This document shows, piece by piece, positions 5,563 to 8,464 of a stretch of 8,464 bases of DNA (its first letter is position 1; each line of letters opens with the position of its first letter). A program made the translations under genes and the position numbers. The stretch covers positions 1-8,464 of the forward strand of contig CABRZO010000109.1 of assembly GCA_902475455.1 (NCBI GenBank), given 5' to 3'. The stretch is from an uncultured Eubacteriales bacterium. Lineage in GTDB: Bacteria; Bacillota; Clostridia; Oscillospirales; Oscillospiraceae. The notes under the pieces are model-generated. The model was not told the origin of the DNA. It was given only the letters and a program-made list of their open reading frames with translations, and searched no databases.

Positions 5563-6333
5563 ATGGAACACATCACCAGCCGCTCCAACCCCCTGATCAC
5601 CCGGATCCGGCGGATCCGGGATGACCGCAAGGCCCGGAGAAGTGAGGGACTCTTTCTCTGCGACGGAGTCAAGATGCTGGAGGAAGCCGTAAAATGGAAG
5701 GCTCCCCTCCACACCGTCCTCCTCTCGGAGGATTTGGCCGACACCCCGGTCCCGGACGGCGTGCGGACTGTCACGGTCCCCGGAGATCTGATGCGCAGCG
5801 TCTCCCCCATGGAGGCCCCCCAGGGTGCCCTGTTTCTGGTGCAGGCACCTGGCCTCCAGCCCCCCGAGGTGCTGGAGGGAAGCCGCTATCTGATTCTGGA
5901 CGGTCTCCAGGATCCCGGGAATGTGGGCACCATTCTGCGCACCGCCGACGCCTTCGGCTGCCACGGGGTGCTGCTCACCAACCACTGTGCCGATCCCCTC
6001 AATCCCAAGGCGGTCCGGGCCACCATGGGGGCCATCTTCCGCACTCCCATCTGGGAAGTGACCCCGGAAAGTCTTTGCCCCCTGCTGGATCGTTCCGGCC
6101 TGCAGCTGGCTGCCACCGCCCTGCGGCAGGACACGGTGTCTCTGCCCGAGGCCGATCTTGCCCGTGCTGCCGTGGTCATCGGCAGCGAGGGCAAGGGGGT
6201 CTCCCCGGCCCTGCTGGAGCAGTGCGCCGCCACGGTGCGCATTCCCATGGAGCCCACCTGTGAGTCCCTGAACGCCGCCGCGGCCGCCGCCGTGGTGCTC
6301 TGGGAGCTGTATCGGAGGGATCTGCCATGCTGA
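5563..6333 (+). CDS. SpoU/TrmH-family RNA 2'-O-ribose methyltransferase
   Basis: The 256-residue product belongs to the SPOUT class of knotted S-adenosylmethionine-dependent methyltransferases, which methylate ribose 2'-OH groups in rRNA or tRNA. Residues about 5-95 form the L30e-like substrate-binding domain (SNPLITRIRRIRDDRKAR at the start). The knot domain has motif 1 DPGNVGTILRTADAFG (117-132, with Asn120 and Arg126 as the expected key residues), NPKAVRATMGAIFRTP (147-162), motif 2 VIGSEGKGV (205-213, Glu209) and motif 3 IPMEPTCESLN (227-237). Overall it resembles RlmB/TsnR-like 23S rRNA methyltransferases, but the target nucleotide cannot be read from the sequence, so no symbol is given. 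The ATG at 5563 is chosen because AGGAGG (5550-5555) lies 7 nt before it; an upstream TTG at 5509 lies inside the lysS terminator. The 3' end overlaps dprA by 7 nt. Confidence 0.93.
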   Translation: MEHITSRSNPLITRIRRIRDDRKARRSEGLFLCDGVKMLEEAVKWKAPLHTVLLSEDLADTPVPDGVRTVTVPGDLMRSVSPMEAPQGALFLVQAPGLQPPEVLEGSRYLILDGLQDPGNVGTILRTADAFGCHGVLLTNHCADPLNPKAVRATMGAIFRTPIWEVTPESLCPLLDRSGLQLAATALRQDTVSLPEADLARAAVVIGSEGKGVSPALLEQCAATVRIPMEPTCESLNAAAAAAVVLWELYRRDLPC

Positions 6334-7595
6334 CGGGACTGAAAGCCTGGCTGTGGCTCACCCGGCGTCTGGACTGCGGCCCCGCCTGGCAGGTGCTGCG
6401 GTACTTCGGCACCCCGGAGAAGGCCTACTTCGCCGACCCGGCGGAATATGCCCTGATTTCCAAGCTGTCCCCAGCCCAGCGAAAGTTGCTGGCGGACAAA
6501 TCCCTCCGGGATGCGGACGAGATTCTGGCCCGCTGTGACGCCAACCGCATCCGCATCCTCACATGGCAGGACAGCGCATATCCTGAGCGGCTGAGGAATA
6601 TCGACCTGCCTCCGCTGGTACTCTATGTGCGGGGTGCTCTGCCCCGGTTTGACGAGGAGATCGCCATCGCCATGGCTGGCACCCGGAAGGCCACTCCCTA
6701 CGGCCGCAAGGTGGCGGCGGAGCTGGCCTTTCAGATCACCCGGCTGGGCGGACTGGTGCTCACCGGCATTGTGGAGGGCTGCGACCGCTACGCCGCCGAC
6801 GGCGCCCTGAAGGCCGGTGGACCGTTGGTCTGCGTGCTGGCCGGCGGGGTGGATGTCCCCTACTATAACTCCGACGACAACCGGCGGCTGCTGGAGGATG
6901 TGGCCGCCTGCGGCGCTCTGATCAGCGAATATCCTCCGGGATCGCCCCATTTGCCGGACCACTTCGCCCGGCGCAACCGGCTTTTGACCGGTCTTTCCCT
7001 GGGAGCCCTCTGTGTGGAGGCCCCTCTGCGTAGCGGCACCCTAGGGGTGGCCCGGCTGGCCCTGGAGCAGGGCCGGGATGTCTATGCGGTTCCCGCCAAC
7101 ATTGACGCCGAGGCGGGGGCCGGTACCAACCGACTGCTGGCGCAGGGGGAGGCCATCTGCGTCTGCTCCGGCGCCGACGTGCTGGAGCACTACTGGTCCC
7201 TGTATCCCCAGCGCCGGGCGGGCAGGCCTCCCCTTTCCCAGCGGGAGCAAGCCCAGCGGCTGGCCGTCTCCGGAGCAGGAACCCCGGCGGTCTCCGCCCC
7301 GTCCGCTCCAACTCCATCCGAGCACACCTCACCGGCCCCCAGCGCCCCCTCCGCCCCGGTCCAGACCGGGCCCAGCCGGACGCTGCGGCTGAGTGACCAT
7401 AAAAGTGAATTCACCGATGACGAGCTGGCGGTGCTCCGGGCCCTGGAAGAGGGTGCTCTGGTCACCGACGCCATCGTGGCCCGCTCCGGGCTGCCCGCCC
7501 GGCGGGTTTCCGCCACCCTGACGGTACTCACCATCCGCTCTCTGGTCAGGCAGCTGCCCGGAGGACGGTTTGAGGCCCTCGTCAAGTTGACATAA
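6327..7595 (+). CDS. dprA: DNA-processing protein DprA
   Basis: The 422-residue product is DprA (Smf), the cytoplasmic protein that binds incoming single-stranded DNA during natural transformation and loads RecA; it is also widespread in species not known to be competent. An N-terminal helical SAM/HhH-like region spans about 1-75. The Rossmann-like core covers about 80-290, with GTRKATPYG (118-126), TGIVEGCDRYAADGAL (146-161), RNRLLTGLS (216-224), SGTLGVA (236-242) and GRDVYAVPANID (249-260). A Ser/Ala/Pro-rich linker (about 312-350) leads to a C-terminal winged-helix domain (about 363-421). Several core positions differ from the usual SGLAxGID and SGSLITA patterns, but the order and spacing are normal. 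The start ATG lies within the end of the methyltransferase gene, with GGAGGG at 6314-6319 seven bases upstream, which suggests translational coupling. topA follows 64 nt later, a neighbourhood seen in many Firmicutes. Confidence 0.94.
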   Translation: MLTGLKAWLWLTRRLDCGPAWQVLRYFGTPEKAYFADPAEYALISKLSPAQRKLLADKSLRDADEILARCDANRIRILTWQDSAYPERLRNIDLPPLVLYVRGALPRFDEEIAIAMAGTRKATPYGRKVAAELAFQITRLGGLVLTGIVEGCDRYAADGALKAGGPLVCVLAGGVDVPYYNSDDNRRLLEDVAACGALISEYPPGSPHLPDHFARRNRLLTGLSLGALCVEAPLRSGTLGVARLALEQGRDVYAVPANIDAEAGAGTNRLLAQGEAICVCSGADVLEHYWSLYPQRRAGRPPLSQREQAQRLAVSGAGTPAVSAPSAPTPSEHTSPAPSAPSAPVQTGPSRTLRLSDHKSEFTDDELAVLRALEEGALVTDAIVARSGLPARRVSATLTVLTIRSLVRQLPGGRFEALVKLT

Positions 7596-7615
7596 GCATT
7601 TTTCATCGGCATCTT
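7587..7615 (+). promoter_or_regulatory. Weak candidate promoter for topA
   Basis: TTGACA at 7587-7592, formed by the last two sense codons of dprA, is a perfect -35 box. At 17 nt the -10 position reads CATCTT (7610-7615), only three of six matches, so activity is doubtful. topA could instead be read from the upstream genes. Confidence 0.22.
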
Positions 7616-7634
7616 TTGATGCAGCGTTTTCTTT
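7609..7634 (+). terminator. Weak hairpin with T-rich tail between dprA and topA
   Basis: GCATC (7609-7613) and GATGC (7618-7622) can form a 5-bp stem with a TTTT loop. After AGCG comes TTTTCTTT (7627-7634). The stem is short and the tail is offset, so at best it gives partial termination or a pause between dprA and topA. Confidence 0.25.
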
Positions 7635-7659
7635 ATCCTGTACGAAGTGGAGGAACACT

Positions 7660-8464
7660 ATGTCCAAAACCAACCTCGTGATTGTGGAGTCCCCCGCCAA
7701 GGCCAAGACCATCGGCAAGTATCTGGGCCGGGATTATGAGGTCATGGCCTCCATGGGCCACATTCGCGATCTGCCAAAGAGTAAATTGGGCGTCGATATT
7801 GACGCAGGTTTCGTCCCCGACTATCAGCCCATCAAGGGCAAGGAGGAGATCATCGAAACCCTTCAGAAGGCCGCCTCGGACAGCGCCAAAGTCTTTCTGG
7901 CCACCGACCCGGACCGGGAGGGCGAGGCCATCTCCTGGCACCTGAAGGAGCTGCTGGGAATTCCCGACGACAAGACCTATCGGGTCACTTTCAACGAGAT
8001 CACCAAAAAGGTGGTCTCCGAATCCATTCAGCACCCCCGGGCCATCGACCAGGACCTGGTAGATGCCCAGCAGGCCCGGCGCATTCTGGACCGAATCGTG
8101 GGCTATCAGCTCTCCCCCCTGCTCTGGCGCAAGGTGCGCCGGGGCCTGTCCGCCGGCCGTGTCCAGAGCGTGGCCACCCGGCTGGTGGTGGAGCGTGAAG
8201 AAGAGATCCGGGCCTTCCAGAGCCAGGAATACTGGACCATGGACGTCACCCTGGACCGTGTTGCCCCCCGGATGGGCTCCTTTGTGGCCCGCTATCACGG
8301 CTCCAACGGCAAGAAAAAGGAGGAGCTGGCCTCGGCGGAGGAAGTGGAGGCCCTCAAGGCGGAGCTGGCCCGGGAGCAGTTTGTGGTCACCTCTGTGAAG
8401 CACACGGAAAAGCAGCGGCAGCCCGCCCCGCCCTTTACCACCTCCACCTTGCAGCAGGAGGCTT
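7660..8464 (+). CDS. topA: DNA topoisomerase I, N-terminal part (cut by window edge)
   Basis: The frame is open from ATG 7660 to the right edge, giving the first 268 residues of type IA topoisomerase, which relaxes negative supercoils by single-strand passage. The TOPRIM domain starts with NLVIVESPAKAKTIGKYL (5-22, with Glu10 matching the catalytic Glu9 of E. coli) and has the metal-binding DPDREGE at 83-89 (Asp83, Asp85, Glu87). DAQQARRILDRIVGY (135-149) and LSAGRVQSVATRLV (163-176) are the standard elements that follow. The last visible residues, PPFTTSTLQQEA, normally precede the catalytic tyrosine segment, which lies outside the window, as do the rest of the core and any C-terminal zinc fingers. 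GGAGG (7649-7653), 6 nt before the ATG, supports the start. No defect is visible in the part present. Confidence 0.96.
   Translation, partial: MSKTNLVIVESPAKAKTIGKYLGRDYEVMASMGHIRDLPKSKLGVDIDAGFVPDYQPIKGKEEIIETLQKAASDSAKVFLATDPDREGEAISWHLKELLGIPDDKTYRVTFNEITKKVVSESIQHPRAIDQDLVDAQQARRILDRIVGYQLSPLLWRKVRRGLSAGRVQSVATRLVVEREEEIRAFQSQEYWTMDVTLDRVAPRMGSFVARYHGSNGKKKEELASAEEVEALKAELAREQFVVTSVKHTEKQRQPAPPFTTSTLQQEA

Noticed and set aside
5886..6962. A 358-codon minus-strand open frame opposite the methyltransferase and dprA.
   Set aside because: Antisense shadow spanning two genes with clear sense motifs; its composition is low-complexity and it has no ribosome binding site that I can see.
7260..7376. 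The SAP-rich DNA in dprA as a CRISPR-like or other DNA repeat array.
   Set aside because: The repeats are at protein level with varied codons inside an intact reading frame; there are no regular repeat-spacer units.
7633..8403. A 256-codon minus-strand open frame opposite topA.
   Set aside because: Antisense shadow of the strongly conserved topA TOPRIM region.

Overview
The window looks like a piece of chromosome from a high-GC member of the Clostridia, most likely the Oscillospiraceae (the Flavonifractor/Lawsonibacter/Oscillibacter type). This rests on strongly GC-biased third codon positions combined with Firmicutes-style ribosome binding sites (AAGGAGG, AGGAGG), and on the order greA-lysS, then a SpoU-type rRNA methyltransferase, dprA and topA. 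The assignment is inferred from gene content and style, not from a database search. I see no tRNA, rRNA, CRISPR, insertion sequence, phage gene or riboswitch.

Left part (1-2693). Positions 1-281 hold no gene I can support. They carry a good candidate sigma-A promoter (TTGACA, 17 nt, TACCAT with an extended -10 TG) and a strong ribosome binding site for a small secreted protein of unknown function (282-890). This gene converges on a COG2509-type FAD-dependent dehydrogenase read from the minus strand (987-2588). A long hairpin at 942-977 separates the two, and its T-rich side favours termination of the plus-strand gene. The dehydrogenase start is divergent from an unrecognised soluble protein gene (about 2694-3353), with roughly 105 nt between them.

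Central part (2694-5536). The stop codon of the unrecognised gene lies inside a consensus sigma-A promoter (TTGACA, 17 nt, TATAAT, 3350-3378). That promoter drives greA (transcript cleavage factor) and, 30 nt further on, lysS (class II lysyl-tRNA synthetase). The roughly 105-nt greA leader contains a perfect 9-bp inverted repeat. The greA-lysS unit ends at a strong intrinsic terminator with a perfect 12-bp stem (5484-5536).

Right part (5537-8464). A SpoU/TrmH-family 2'-O-ribose RNA methyltransferase (5563-6333) overlaps dprA (6327-7595) by 7 nt, so the two are probably translationally coupled. DprA has its usual three-part layout, with a Ser/Ala/Pro-rich linker before the winged-helix domain and some divergent motif positions. 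topA (DNA topoisomerase I) starts at 7660 and runs off the right edge before its catalytic tyrosine.

Taken together this is a housekeeping locus for transcription elongation, tRNA charging, rRNA modification, recombination of incoming DNA and supercoiling control. I do not see a new defence or mobile system. The parts most worth a second look are the two unrecognised proteins, the greA promoter and structured leader, and the terminator placed just before the methyltransferase gene.
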